A stretch of 64,000 nt of DNA from the NCBI GenBank assembly GCA_963715575.1, contig OY970250.1, positions 558,001-622,000 of the forward strand, written 5' to 3'. How positions within the stretch are numbered: the first letter of the stretch is position 1; every line of letters starts with the position of its first letter. The DNA is from AC-32 sp963715575. Its GTDB lineage: Bacteria > Actinomycetota > Thermoleophilia > Gaiellales > Gaiellaceae. A program made the translations under genes and the position numbers. Below the pieces are notes generated by a model. It ran no database searches. It saw only the letters and a list, made by a program, of their open reading frames with translations, and had not been told where the DNA came from. Below are positions 30,446 through 38,479 of this stretch, piece after piece.

Positions 30446-31206
30446 GTGCGAACGGCGCTGGTGGCGGCGGTCAGGATGCGTGGGCCGTCCGCGGTGATCG
30501 CGACGGTGTGCTCGAAGTGCGCGGCGAGCGAGCCGTCCGCGCTCGAGATCGACCACTCGTCGTCGTGCAGCACGACGTCCGGGCCACCGGCGGTGATCAT
30601 CGGCTCGATCGCGAAGGTCATCCCCTCGGCGAGCAGCGGGCCGCGGCCGGGCTCACCGTAGTTCGGGATCTGCGGCTCCTCGTGCATCGAGCGGCCGACG
30701 CCGTGGCCGACCAGGCTGCGCACGACGGAGAAGCCCTGCTCCTCGGTGGCGACCTGGATCGCGTGCGAGATGTCCGAGAGGCGGTTCCCGACGCGGCACT
30801 GCTCGATCCCCGCGGCGAGCGCGGCCTGGCAGCCCTCGAGCAGGCGCTCGGCCTCCTCGGAGACCTCGCCGATCGCGAACGTGTAGGCCGAGTCGGCGAC
30901 GAAGCCGTCGAGCGTCACGCCGACGTCCACCGAGAGGATGTCGCCTTCCTGCAGCGAGTAGAGCCCCGGGATCCCGTGGACGACCATCCCGTTCGGCGAG
31001 GCGCAGATCGAGGCGGGGTAGCCGCGGTAGCCCTTGAAGGTCGGTGTGCCGCCGCGCGAGCGGATGAACTCGTCGGCGAGCTCGTCGAGCTCCTGCGTGG
31101 TCACGCCCGGCCGTGCGTGCTCGCCCAGCAAGGCGAGCGTGTCGGCGACCACCTCGCCCGCGCGGGCCATGCGCTCGATCTCGGCCGGCGCCTTGCGGAT
31201 GATCAC
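30442..31206 (-). CDS. map: Methionine aminopeptidase, type I
   Basis: The 254-residue protein has the type I pita-bread fold motifs: VVHGIPGLYSLQEGDILSVDVGVTLDGFVADSAYTFAIG (Asp ligands), GHGVGRSMHEEPQIPNYG (His) and FAIEPMIT (Glu). It removes the initiator methionine from nascent proteins. GTG start overlaps the adk stop by 4 bp. Position after adk is conserved in many bacteria. Confidence 0.97.
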   Translation of the reverse strand: MIIRKAPAEIERMARAGEVVADTLALLGEHARPGVTTQELDELADEFIRSRGGTPTFKGYRGYPASICASPNGMVVHGIPGLYSLQEGDILSVDVGVTLDGFVADSAYTFAIGEVSEEAERLLEGCQAALAAGIEQCRVGNRLSDISHAIQVATEEQGFSVVRSLVGHGVGRSMHEEPQIPNYGEPGRGPLLAEGMTFAIEPMITAGGPDVVLHDDEWSISSADGSLAAHFEHTVAITADGPRILTAATSAVRT

Positions 31207-31781
31207 CGGACGGCCACCTGCTCGAGCGCCTGCTGGATCTCGCGAAAGACCTCCTGCACGGGCCGGTCGGCGTGGATGCCGACGAGGTTCCCGCGAGTGC
31301 GGAAGTACTCGATCAACGGTTCCGTCTCCGAATGGTAGAGCCGCAGCCGCTCGTCGATCGCCTCCGGCGTGTCGTCGGTGCGATTCTCCTCGGCCGCGCG
31401 CCTGAGCATCCGCTCGCGGCCGACCTGGTCGGCGAGCTGGAACTCGAAGACCACGTCGAGGTCGCGGCCGATCTCGCGCAGCATCTCCTCGAGCGCCTCG
31501 GCCTGGGGCATCGTGCGCGGGAAGCCGTCGAGCACGAAGCCCTCCCGCGCGTCGGCGGCGGCGAGCCGCTCGCGGATCAGCGCGATCATCAGGTCGTCGG
31601 GAACCAGGCGGCCCGCGTCGTAGATCGGCTTCACCTGCCGGCCAAGCTTCGTGTCGGCGTAGATCGCGGCACGCAGCATGTCGCCGGTCGCAACGTGCGG
31701 AATGTCGTACTCCGCGGCGATCAGCCGCCCCTGGGTTCCCTTGCCGGCTCCCTGCGGGCCGAGCAGCAGGATGTCCGCCAC
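31203..31781 (-). CDS. adk: Adenylate kinase, short form
   Basis: The 192-residue protein has the P loop LLLGPQGAGKGT at residues 6-17, ATGDMLRAAI, and FVLDGFPRTMPQAEAL. It lacks the long LID insertion and zinc cysteines of Gram-positive long forms; after RRAAEENRTDDTPE it goes straight to the last helix, as in mycobacterial short Adk. It makes 2 ADP from AMP and ATP. The GTG start shares a base with the secY stop (TAGTG). Confidence 0.95.
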   Translation of the reverse strand: MADILLLGPQGAGKGTQGRLIAAEYDIPHVATGDMLRAAIYADTKLGRQVKPIYDAGRLVPDDLMIALIRERLAAADAREGFVLDGFPRTMPQAEALEEMLREIGRDLDVVFEFQLADQVGRERMLRRAAEENRTDDTPEAIDERLRLYHSETEPLIEYFRTRGNLVGIHADRPVQEVFREIQQALEQVAVR

Positions 31782-33034
31782 TACTTCAGGAAGCCTTCGT
31801 AGGAGCGCATCATCATCTGCGACTCCATCTGGCGCATCGTGTCCAGGGCGACGCCGACGACAATCAGCACCGAGGTGCCGCCGAGGGCGCGCGAGGTGGC
31901 CTGCGAGAAGCCGCCGTACTTGATGAAGATGCTCGGCAGGACTGCGACGGCCGCGAGGAAGATCGAGCCGGGCAGCGTCAGCCGGGTCAGCACGCGGTCG
32001 AGGTACTGCGCGGTCGGCGGTCCGGGCCGGATGCCCGGGATGTAGCCGCCGTGCTTGCGCAGGTTGTCGGCCTGGTCGACCGGGTTGAACTGCACCGCCG
32101 TGTAGAAGAACGTGAAGAGGATGATCAGCGTCGCCTCGGCGGCGATGTACGCCCAGGAAGCCGGTGCGAAGTGCTGGTTGATGAAGGTCTGCGTGTTCGG
32201 CGCGAACGACCCGAGCGTCTGCGGCAGCGCGAGCAGCGCGGCGGCGAAGATGATCGGGATCACGCCCGCCATGTTCACGCGCAGGGGCAGATACGTCGAT
32301 TCGCCCGAGGTCATCTTGCGTCCGATCATGCGCTTCGCGTACTGGATCGGGATCCGGCGCTGCCCCTCCTGGATGAAGACGACGGAGACGATGATCGCGA
32401 GCGCGATCAGCGGGAAGAACAGCTTCTCCATCGGGCCGCCGTTGTACCAGGCGGTCACGCCCGCGGGAGCCGAGACGAGGATCGAGGCGAAGATCAGCAG
32501 CGAGATCCCGTTGCCGATCCCGCGCTTCGTGATCAGCTCGCCCATGTACATCAGCAGCGTCGTGCCTGCCGTGAGCGTGATGATGATCAGCACCAGGCGG
32601 CCGGAGTTCGAGGTCAGCGCGCCCTGGCGCTTGAACAGGTACGCGTAGCCGGTGGCCTGTGCGGCGGCGAGCGCCACGGTCAGGTAGCGGGTGTACTGGT
32701 TGATCTTGGCGTAGCCGGCCTCGCCTTCCTTCTGCAGCTCCTCCAGCTTCGGGATCACGACGGTCAGGAGCTGCAGGATGATCGAGGCGGTGACGTAGGG
32801 CATGATCCCGAGCGCGAACAGCGAGAACTGGGACAGCGCGCCGCCCGAGAAGACGTTCAGGAAGCCCAATAGCGTCCCGCCCTGGCCGCTGAAGAACTGC
32901 TTGATCCGGTCGGAGTCGACCCCGGGGGCCGGGATCCACGAGCCCAGCCGGTAGAGCGCCAGGATCAGGGCCGTGAAGAGGACACGCTTGCGCAGCTCGG
33001 GGACGCGCCACGCGTTGGCGACCCAGGAGAACAC
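31781..33034 (-). CDS. secY: Protein translocase subunit SecY
   Basis: The 417-residue protein has ten predicted membrane helices and typical SecY sequence such as LYRLGSWIPAPGVD near the N terminus, GALSQFSLFALGIMPYVTASI, and LLTVVIPKLEEL. It forms the SecYEG channel; secE lies at 62.6 kb. GTG start directly follows the rplO stop (TAGGTG). Confidence 0.97.
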   Translation of the reverse strand: MFSWVANAWRVPELRKRVLFTALILALYRLGSWIPAPGVDSDRIKQFFSGQGGTLLGFLNVFSGGALSQFSLFALGIMPYVTASIILQLLTVVIPKLEELQKEGEAGYAKINQYTRYLTVALAAAQATGYAYLFKRQGALTSNSGRLVLIIITLTAGTTLLMYMGELITKRGIGNGISLLIFASILVSAPAGVTAWYNGGPMEKLFFPLIALAIIVSVVFIQEGQRRIPIQYAKRMIGRKMTSGESTYLPLRVNMAGVIPIIFAAALLALPQTLGSFAPNTQTFINQHFAPASWAYIAAEATLIILFTFFYTAVQFNPVDQADNLRKHGGYIPGIRPGPPTAQYLDRVLTRLTLPGSIFLAAVAVLPSIFIKYGGFSQATSRALGGTSVLIVVGVALDTMRQMESQMMMRSYEGFLK

Positions 33035-33685
33035 CTAGCCCTCCTCCCCCTCGGGCTCAGGCTCGGGCTCCGGCTCGCCTTCCGCCTCCGGCCCGGTTTC
33101 CTCGGCCTCCGCCTGCGGCTCGGTCTCCTCCTGCTCCGGCTTCTCGGCGGCGGGGGCCGGGCGCGCGCTCTCCGGCTTGCGCTTGGGGCGGCGCTCCTTC
33201 GGCTCGCGCAGCAGAGTCAGCTCACCGCCGGCGGCCTCGACCTTCTCGCGCGCGCTCGCCGAGGCTGCGTGCACGGTGATGCTGAGCTTCTTCTTCAAGT
33301 CGCCCTGGCCGAGCAGCTTGACGTCGATCTTGGTGTTCTTGATCAGGCCCTTCTCGACGAGCGCCTCGACGGTGACCTCGGCGCCCGCGTCGAAGCGCTC
33401 CTCGAGCGCGGCGACGTTGACCGGCTGTGTGTGCGTCCGGTGCGGGCCCATCGGCATCGCGTCCTTGGAATACGGGCCGCGCTGCTTGCCGAGGCGCATG
33501 TAGAGCGGGTTCTGGCCGCCCTCGAAGCCCGGCCGCATCTTGTGCGAGCCCGAGCGCGACTTCTGGCCCTTCAGCCCGCGCCCCGAGTAGCGCCCCTTGC
33601 CCGAGCCCAGGCCGCGGCCGACGCGCTTGCGGTCCTTGCGCGCCTGGGCCGGCTTGAGGTTCGAGAGGTTCAGGTCGTCAGGCAT
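33035..33685 (-). CDS. rplO: 50S ribosomal protein L15 with acidic C-terminal extension
   Basis: The first ~148 residues are standard L15 (LSNLKPAQARKDRKRVGRGLGSGKG, GRGLKGQKSRSGSHKMRPGFEGGQNPLYMRLGKQRG). About 65 further residues form a tail: basic (PKERRPKRKPESARP), then strongly acidic Glu/Pro repeats (GEPEPEPEPEGEEG). The total of 216 exceeds the usual ~146. The tail's role is unknown. It overlaps rpmD by 8 bp. Confidence 0.96.
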   Translation of the reverse strand: MPDDLNLSNLKPAQARKDRKRVGRGLGSGKGRYSGRGLKGQKSRSGSHKMRPGFEGGQNPLYMRLGKQRGPYSKDAMPMGPHRTHTQPVNVAALEERFDAGAEVTVEALVEKGLIKNTKIDVKLLGQGDLKKKLSITVHAASASAREKVEAAGGELTLLREPKERRPKRKPESARPAPAAEKPEQEETEPQAEAEETGPEAEGEPEPEPEPEGEEG

Positions 33686-33860
33686 CGGAGTCCACCCTCA
33701 CGAGGTGACGGACCTTCCTGAGCATACCGGCGAGCTGCGGGCTCTCCGCGTGCTCGGCGGTCTTGCCGATCCTGCCCAGCCCGAGCGCCCGCAGTGTGCC
33801 GCGGTTGCGCGGGTTCTGGCCGATCGCGCTACGCGTCTGGGTGATCTTCAGCTTCGCCAT
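33678..33860 (-). CDS. rpmD: 50S ribosomal protein L30
   Basis: The 60-residue protein MAKLKITQTRSAIGQNPRNR continues with TLRALGLGRIGKTAEHAESPQLAGMLRKVRHLV, the complete L30. Its start lies 32 bp inside the rpsE 3' end, an unusually long overlap in this operon. Confidence 0.96.
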   Translation of the reverse strand: MAKLKITQTRSAIGQNPRNRGTLRALGLGRIGKTAEHAESPQLAGMLRKVRHLVRVDSDA

Positions 33861-34425
33861 CCGTCGTCTCCGGCATGGGCGCGGCGGGCGCCTCCGGTGC
33901 CTCCTCTTCGAGTTGCTTCGCTGCCACCGGAAGCACCTGGCTGATCGTCAGCCCGCGCGTCGCGGCGACCTCGTCCGGGCGGCGCAGGCTCTGCAGGCCC
34001 TGCACCGTCGCCTTGAGCATGTTGATCGGGTTCGTCGTGCCGAGGCTCTTCGCGAGGATGTCGCGGATCCCGGCCAGCTCGAGCACCGCGCGGACACCGC
34101 CGCCGGCGATCACGCCCGTTCCCTCGCTCGCCGGCCGCAGCAGCACGCGCGCCGCGCCGAACCGGCCGAGGATCTCGTGCGTGATCGTCGTGCCGTGGCG
34201 CGGCACGGTGAAGAGGTTCTTCTTCGCGTCGTCGACGGCCTTCGAGATCGCCAGCGGGACCTCGCGGGCCTTGCCGTACCCGAGGCCGACGCGGTCAACC
34301 TCGTCGCCGATCACGACGAGCGCGGTGAACGAGAACCGCCGGCCGCCCTTGACCACCTTGGCGACGCGGTTGATCTCGACCACGCGCTCCTTCAGCTCTC
34401 TCGATTCCTGGACGTCTATACCCAC
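33829..34425 (-). CDS. rpsE: 30S ribosomal protein S5 with short acidic tail
   Basis: The 198-residue protein has the S5 double-stranded RNA-binding N domain (LKERVVEINRVAKVVKGGRRFSFTALVVIGDE) and C domain (GVRAVLELAGIRDILAKSLGTTNPINMLKATVQGL). A tail of about 30 residues (LEEEAPEAPAAPMPETTDGEAEDHPDA) follows. S5 guards the mRNA entry and decoding fidelity. GTG start directly after rplR's upstream neighbour stop order; it follows rplR's TAA with no gap. Confidence 0.96.
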   Translation of the reverse strand: MGIDVQESRELKERVVEINRVAKVVKGGRRFSFTALVVIGDEVDRVGLGYGKAREVPLAISKAVDDAKKNLFTVPRHGTTITHEILGRFGAARVLLRPASEGTGVIAGGGVRAVLELAGIRDILAKSLGTTNPINMLKATVQGLQSLRRPDEVAATRGLTISQVLPVAAKQLEEEAPEAPAAPMPETTDGEAEDHPDA

Positions 34426-34779
34426 TTAGAACTTCAGTCCTCCCTCTCTGGCTGCATCGGCCAGCGCCTTCACGCGGCCGTGGTAGAGGTAGCCGCCGCG
34501 GTCGAAGACGACCGCCTCGACCTTCGCCTGCTTCGCGTTGGCAGCCAGCAGTTTGCCGACCTCCGCCGCCTGCTCGCTCTTGGAGCCCTTGAACGACTTC
34601 AGGTGCAGCCAGCTCGCGGCGGCGAGGGTCTTGCCCTCGACGTCGTCCACCAGCTGGGCCTCGATGCCGCGGTTCGAGCGGAACACGACCAGCCGCGGCC
34701 GCTCGGCGGTGCCGACGATCTTGCCGCGCACGCGCTGGTGCCGGCGCTCTCGCGCCTTGCGGACGGTCAATGCGCTCAT
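34426..34779 (-). CDS. rplR: 50S ribosomal protein L18
   Basis: The 117-residue protein has RHQRVRGKIVGTAERPRLVVFRSNRGIEAQLVDDVEGKTLAAAS and ends in VVFDRGGYLYHGRVKALADAAREGGLKF, the L18 signature. It binds 5S rRNA. The start overlaps the rplF stop by 4 bp. Confidence 0.97.
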   Translation of the reverse strand: MSALTVRKARERRHQRVRGKIVGTAERPRLVVFRSNRGIEAQLVDDVEGKTLAAASWLHLKSFKGSKSEQAAEVGKLLAANAKQAKVEAVVFDRGGYLYHGRVKALADAAREGGLKF

Positions 34780-35309
34780 GCGCGCTTCCCGACCTTCCGG
34801 CGGACGTACTCGCCCTCGTAGCGGATCCCCTTGCCCTTGTACGGCTCGGGCGGGCGCACCTTGCGCACCTCGGCTGCGGCCTGGCCGACCTGCTGCTTGT
34901 CGATGCCCTTGACGATCACCTCGGTCGGCGTCGGCACCTCGAAGGTGATGCCCATCGGCGCCTTCAGCACGACCGGGTGCGAGAAGCCGACGTTCAGCTC
35001 GAGGTCGGTCCCGCGCAGCGCGGCGCGGTAGCCGACGCCCTGGATCTCGAGCCTCTTGGAGAAGCCGCTCGTGACGCCTTCGACCATGTTCGCGATCAGC
35101 GTCCGCGTCAGGCCGTGCAGCGCGCGGTCGTCGCCGCGCTCGGTCGGGCGCTTGACGACGATCGTCGAGTCCTCCTGGTCGACCTGCATGCGCACCGGCA
35201 CCTGCTGGGTCAGCTCGCCGAGCGGGCCGTTGACCATCACGCGGCCAGGGGCGATCGAGACCGAGACGCCGGCCGGAAGCTCGATTGGCTGTTTACCGAT
35301 TCGACTCAT
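34776..35309 (-). CDS. rplF: 50S ribosomal protein L6
   Basis: The 177-residue protein MSRIGKQPIELPAGVSVSI continues with the two L6 repeats and the end VRPPEPYKGKGIRYEGEYVRRKVGKRA. It lies at the factor-binding site of the 50S subunit. It follows rpsH by 3 bp. Confidence 0.97.
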   Translation of the reverse strand: MSRIGKQPIELPAGVSVSIAPGRVMVNGPLGELTQQVPVRMQVDQEDSTIVVKRPTERGDDRALHGLTRTLIANMVEGVTSGFSKRLEIQGVGYRAALRGTDLELNVGFSHPVVLKAPMGITFEVPTPTEVIVKGIDKQQVGQAAAEVRKVRPPEPYKGKGIRYEGEYVRRKVGKRA

Positions 35310-35312
35310 GGC

Positions 35313-35747
35313 TCACCAGACGAAGCAGACGACCTCGCCGCCCACGCCCTGCTCCTCGGCAGCGCGGCTCGTGATCAGGCCGTTGGAAGTGGACAGGATC
35401 GCGGTCCCCATCCCGCCGAGCACGCGCGGCAGGCGGTCCTTGCGCGCGTAGACCCGGCGGCCGGGCTTCGAGACGCGCTTCAGGTCGGTGATCACACGCT
35501 CGCGGCTGCGGCTGTATTTGAGGTCGATCACCAGCGTGTCGTAGGCGCGGTGCTTCTTCTTGTCGGCCTCGCCCTCGTTGTGCTCCTCCGCCGTGACGAT
35601 GCGATAGTCGCGGATGTAGCCCTCCTCCTTGAGCAAGCGAGCAATGTCGCCCTTCAAGCGGGAACTGGGCATTTCCGCGTGCTCGTGCAACGCCTTGTTC
35701 GCGTTGCGGATCCTCGTGAGCATGTCGGCGATCGGGTCGGTCTGCAT
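35313..35747 (-). CDS. rpsH: 30S ribosomal protein S8
   Basis: The 144-residue protein has the S8 start TDPIADMLTRIRNANKA and end STSNGLITSRAAEEQGVGGEVVCFVW. An internal stretch (EEHNEGEADKKKHRAYDTLVIDLKY) makes it a little longer than the usual 132. S8 is a primary binder of 16S rRNA and the spc repressor in E. coli. Confidence 0.97.
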   Translation of the reverse strand: MQTDPIADMLTRIRNANKALHEHAEMPSSRLKGDIARLLKEEGYIRDYRIVTAEEHNEGEADKKKHRAYDTLVIDLKYSRSRERVITDLKRVSKPGRRVYARKDRLPRVLGGMGTAILSTSNGLITSRAAEEQGVGGEVVCFVW

Positions 35748-35756
35748 GCTCGCCTC

Positions 35757-35942
35757 CTACCAGCTCGACTTGGTCATGCCCGGGATGACGCCCTGGTGGG
35801 CGAGGTCCCGCAGGCAGATTCGACAGAGACCGAACTTGCGGTAGGTCGCGCGGGCGCGGCCGCAGCGGTTGCAGCGGTTGTACGCGCGCGTCTTGTAGCG
35901 CTGCGGCTTGTGCGACTTCTCGATCAAGGCCTTGCGTGCCAT
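35757..35942 (-). CDS. rpsN: 30S ribosomal protein S14, type Z (zinc form)
   Basis: The 61-residue protein has the zinc ribbon CNRCGRARATYRKFGLCRICLRDLA and ends GMTKSSW. This short cysteine-containing form is the zinc-dependent type common in Gram-positive bacteria. It abuts rplE with no gap. Confidence 0.97.
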   Translation of the reverse strand: MARKALIEKSHKPQRYKTRAYNRCNRCGRARATYRKFGLCRICLRDLAHQGVIPGMTKSSW

Positions 35943-36536
35943 CTACTCAGTGTCTCCTTCGTCGGTCTCGGTCTCGGGCCGGGTGAACGGCATGCCGAGC
36001 GCGCGCAGGAGCGCGAGCCCCTGCTCGTCGTCCGGGGCGGTGGTGGTGATCGCCACGTCGAGGCCGCGGATCGCGCCGATCTCGTCGTAGTCGATCTCCG
36101 GGAAGATGATCTGCTCGCGGATTCCGAGCGAGAAGTTGCCGCGGCCGTCCATGGAGCGCGGGTTCAGGCCGCGGAAGTCGCGGATGCGCGGCAGCGCGAT
36201 CGAGACGAGCCGGTCGAGGAACTCCCACATGCGGGCGCCGCGCAGCGTCACGCGCGCGCCGACGGGCATGCCCTCGCGGAGCTTGAAGCTCGCGATCGAC
36301 TTGCGAGCCAGGCGCACCTGCGCGCGTTGGCCGGCGATCGTGGTCAGCTCCTCGACCGCGCTGTCGAGCTGTTTCGCGTCGGTCTTCGCCTCGCCGACGC
36401 CCATGTTGAGCGTGATCTTCTGGAGGCGCGGCACCTGCATCATCGAGCTCAGGCCGAGCTCGTCCTTCAGGCGCGGGCGGATCTCCTCCTCGTACGAGGT
36501 CTTGAGGCGGGGCTCGTAGCCGTTCATCTCACTCAT
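35943..36536 (-). CDS. rplE: 50S ribosomal protein L5
   Basis: The 197-residue protein starts at 36536 (MSEMNGYEPRLKTSYEEEIR), sharing a base with the rplX stop. It includes the L5 signature KITLNMGVGEAKTDAKQLD, RGARMWEFLDRLVSIALPRIRDFRGL and GLDVAITTTAPDDEQGLALL. L5 binds 5S rRNA and P-site tRNA. A short acidic tail (ETETDEGDTE) ends it. Longer in-frame sequence upstream belongs to the shadow of rplX. Confidence 0.97.
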   Translation of the reverse strand: MSEMNGYEPRLKTSYEEEIRPRLKDELGLSSMMQVPRLQKITLNMGVGEAKTDAKQLDSAVEELTTIAGQRAQVRLARKSIASFKLREGMPVGARVTLRGARMWEFLDRLVSIALPRIRDFRGLNPRSMDGRGNFSLGIREQIIFPEIDYDEIGAIRGLDVAITTTAPDDEQGLALLRALGMPFTRPETETDEGDTE

Positions 36537-36907
36537 TACTTGTCGATCTCCTGGCCGCAGTCGGCGCGCTTGCAGACGCGCACGTGCACGTCGCGGCCCT
36601 TCACTTCCTTGGTCGTCATCCCGATCCGCGTCGGGCGGCCGCACGTCGGGCAGACGAGCATCACCTTCGCGACCGGCACGGGCGCCGCCTTCTCGATCAC
36701 GCCGCCAGGCGTCATCTGGGTGCCGCCCATGCGGTTGGCGTCGCGCATCGGCCGCGGCCGCGTGTGCCGCTTCTGGATGTTCAGGTTCTCGACCACGATC
36801 CGCTGCTCGCGCGGACGGGCCTCGATCACGCGCCCCTGCTTGCCGCGGTCCTTGCCCGAGAGCATGTGGACGGTGTCGCCCTTGCGGATGCGCATCTTGT
36901 GGGTCAC
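36536..36907 (-). CDS. rplX: 50S ribosomal protein L24 with C-terminal zinc motif
   Basis: The 123-residue protein has the KOW motif (IRKGDTVHMLSGKDRGKQGRVIEA) and NIQKRHTRPRPMRDANRMGGTQMTPGGVIEKAAPVPVAKVML. The end carries CPTC and CKRADC pairs, giving a likely zinc ribbon. L24 initiates 50S assembly. A GTG at 36907 or ATG at 36895 may start it. It overlaps rplN by 4 bp. Confidence 0.96.
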   Translation of the reverse strand: MTHKMRIRKGDTVHMLSGKDRGKQGRVIEARPREQRIVVENLNIQKRHTRPRPMRDANRMGGTQMTPGGVIEKAAPVPVAKVMLVCPTCGRPTRIGMTTKEVKGRDVHVRVCKRADCGQEIDK

Positions 36908-37272
36908 AGGACCTCCGGTGCCAAGGAAACAATTTTCATGAAGTTCTTCTCGCGCAATTCGCGGGCCACCGGACCAAAAATGCGGGTGCCGCGTGGGTTG
37001 CGGGCGGCGTCGATCAGCACGGCCGCGTTCTCGTCGAACGCGATCGAGGTGCCGTCGTTGCGCCCGAACGGCTTGCGCGTGCGGACGACGACGGCCTGCA
37101 CGACCTCGCCCTTCTTGACGGCGCCCTGCGGGCTCGCCGTCTTGACGGTGGCGGTGATCACGTCACCCACGCGGGCGTAGCGGCGCTTCGAGCCGCCCTT
37201 GACGCGGATGCAGAGGATCTCGCGCGCGCCGGTGTTGTCGGCCACGCGCAAACGGCTTTCCTGCTGGATCAC
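36904..37272 (-). CDS. rplN: 50S ribosomal protein L14
   Basis: The 122-residue protein MIQQESRLRVADNTGAREIL continues with VKKGEVVQAVVVRTRKPFGRNDGTSIAFDENAAVLID and ends FMKIVSLAPEVL, as in all L14. It is at the intersubunit interface. GTG start overlaps the rpsQ stop by 4 bp. Confidence 0.98.
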   Translation of the reverse strand: MIQQESRLRVADNTGAREILCIRVKGGSKRRYARVGDVITATVKTASPQGAVKKGEVVQAVVVRTRKPFGRNDGTSIAFDENAAVLIDAARNPRGTRIFGPVARELREKNFMKIVSLAPEVL

Positions 37273-37859
37273 TTCGCCACCTCGAGCACCTCGGCGAGGC
37301 GCCAGTTCTTCTGCTTCGAGATCGGCCGCGTCTCGACGATGCGCACCACGTCGCCGACCTTGGCGGCGTTCTGCTCGTCGTGGGCGTGGAACTTCGCCGA
37401 GCGGCGGATCACCTTCTTGTAGCGCGGGTGCGCCTTCACCGTGTCGACCTTGACCACGATCGTCTTGTCCATCGCGTCCGAGACGACCACGCCGCGGCGC
37501 TCCTGGCGCCGGCCGCGCTCGTGCTCGGGCTTGGGCTGTCGCACGATCGGGCGCCGCTCGTCGGGACGCTCGCGCTTCGGCTTGGAGTGCTTGTGGCGCT
37601 CCGACCGCGGCAGCCGCTTGCGCTTCGGCTTGTGCGTCGGCGACTGCGGAGCCGGCTCTTCGGCGGCCGGCTCGTCCTCGGCAGGGGCCACTTCGGCCGC
37701 GGGCTCCGCGGCCGGTGCCTCCTCCTCGGCAGGGGCTTCTTCCTCGGCAGGGGCTTCTTCGGCCGCGGGCTCCGCGGCCCGTGCCTCCTCGACCTCAGCC
37801 TCGGGCTCGGTCGGCTCCGTCGGCTCTTCGGTTGTCCCGTTCTGCTCTTCGTCAGGCAT
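37269..37859 (-). CDS. rpsQ: 30S ribosomal protein S17 with long acidic-basic N-terminal extension
   Basis: Residues about 118-196 are ordinary S17 (RRGVVVSDAMDKTIVVKVDTVKAHPRYKKVIRRSAKFHAHDE to ENWRLAEV-like end). The first ~115 residues are extra: a Glu/Ala/Pro-rich acidic block with tandem EEAPAEEEAPAEEEAP units, then a basic Lys/Arg/His block (KPKRKRLPRSERHKHSKPKRERPDERR). Usual S17 is about 85 residues. The start ATG at 37859 overlaps rpmC by 8 bp, which supports the long form as real. Confidence 0.95.
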   Translation of the reverse strand: MPDEEQNGTTEEPTEPTEPEAEVEEARAAEPAAEEAPAEEEAPAEEEAPAAEPAAEVAPAEDEPAAEEPAPQSPTHKPKRKRLPRSERHKHSKPKRERPDERRPIVRQPKPEHERGRRQERRGVVVSDAMDKTIVVKVDTVKAHPRYKKVIRRSAKFHAHDEQNAAKVGDVVRIVETRPISKQKNWRLAEVLEVAK

Positions 37860-38064
37860 TGGTCTCTCTCGTCAGGCTCGATTCACGTTCGATGCGGATG
37901 GTCAGGATGCGGGCGATCTCGCGCTTGGCGTGCTTCAGCCTCGCCGGGTTCTCGAGGGCTCCGGTCGCGGACTGGAAGCGCAGGTTGAACAGCTCCTGGC
38001 GCGTGTCGGCCAAGCGGTTCTCCAGCTCCTCGTCGGTCAGGTCGCGCAGCTCTCTAGCTCGCAA
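37852..38064 (-). CDS. rpmC: 50S ribosomal protein L29
   Basis: The 70-residue protein MRARELRDLTDEELENRLAD continues TRQELFNLRFQSATGALENPARLKHAKREIARILTI, the L29 helical hairpin near the exit tunnel. TTG start at 38064 lies 11 bp inside rplP. Confidence 0.97.
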   Translation of the reverse strand: MRARELRDLTDEELENRLADTRQELFNLRFQSATGALENPARLKHAKREIARILTIRIERESSLTRETNA

Positions 38065-38479
38065 AGAGATCCGCCTCCCTCGTCACGACCTTGGTCTTGA
38101 TCGGCAGCTTGCGGCCGGCCAGGCGCAGCGCCTCCTTGGCGAGCTGGTCGTCCACGCCGGCGAGCTCGAACATCACGCGGCCGGGCTTGACGACGGCGAC
38201 CCAGTGCTCGGGCGCGCCCTTGCCGGAGCCCATGCGCGTCTCGGCGGGCTTCTGGGTGACCGGCTTGTCCGGGAAGACGTTGATCCAGACCTTGCCGCCG
38301 CGGCGGATCTTGCGCGTCATCGCGATTCGGGCGGCCTCGATCTGGCGGTTGGTCACCCAGCCGGCCTCGAGCGCCTTCAGGCCGTAGTCGCCGGCCTGCA
38401 CGGTCGTCTGGCCCTTCGAGTAGCCGCGCCTGCGGCCTCGCTGGTACTTGCGGTACTTGGTCTTCTTCGGGAGCAGCAT
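38054..38479 (-). CDS. rplP: 50S ribosomal protein L16
   Basis: The 141-residue protein MLLPKKTKYRKYQRGRRRGY continues with the L16 core IEAARIAMTRKIRRGGKVWINVFPDKPVTQKPAETRMGSGKGAPEHWVAVVKPGRVMFE. It organises the A-site region of the 50S. ATG directly follows the rpsC stop. Confidence 0.98.
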   Translation of the reverse strand: MLLPKKTKYRKYQRGRRRGYSKGQTTVQAGDYGLKALEAGWVTNRQIEAARIAMTRKIRRGGKVWINVFPDKPVTQKPAETRMGSGKGAPEHWVAVVKPGRVMFELAGVDDQLAKEALRLAGRKLPIKTKVVTREADLFAS

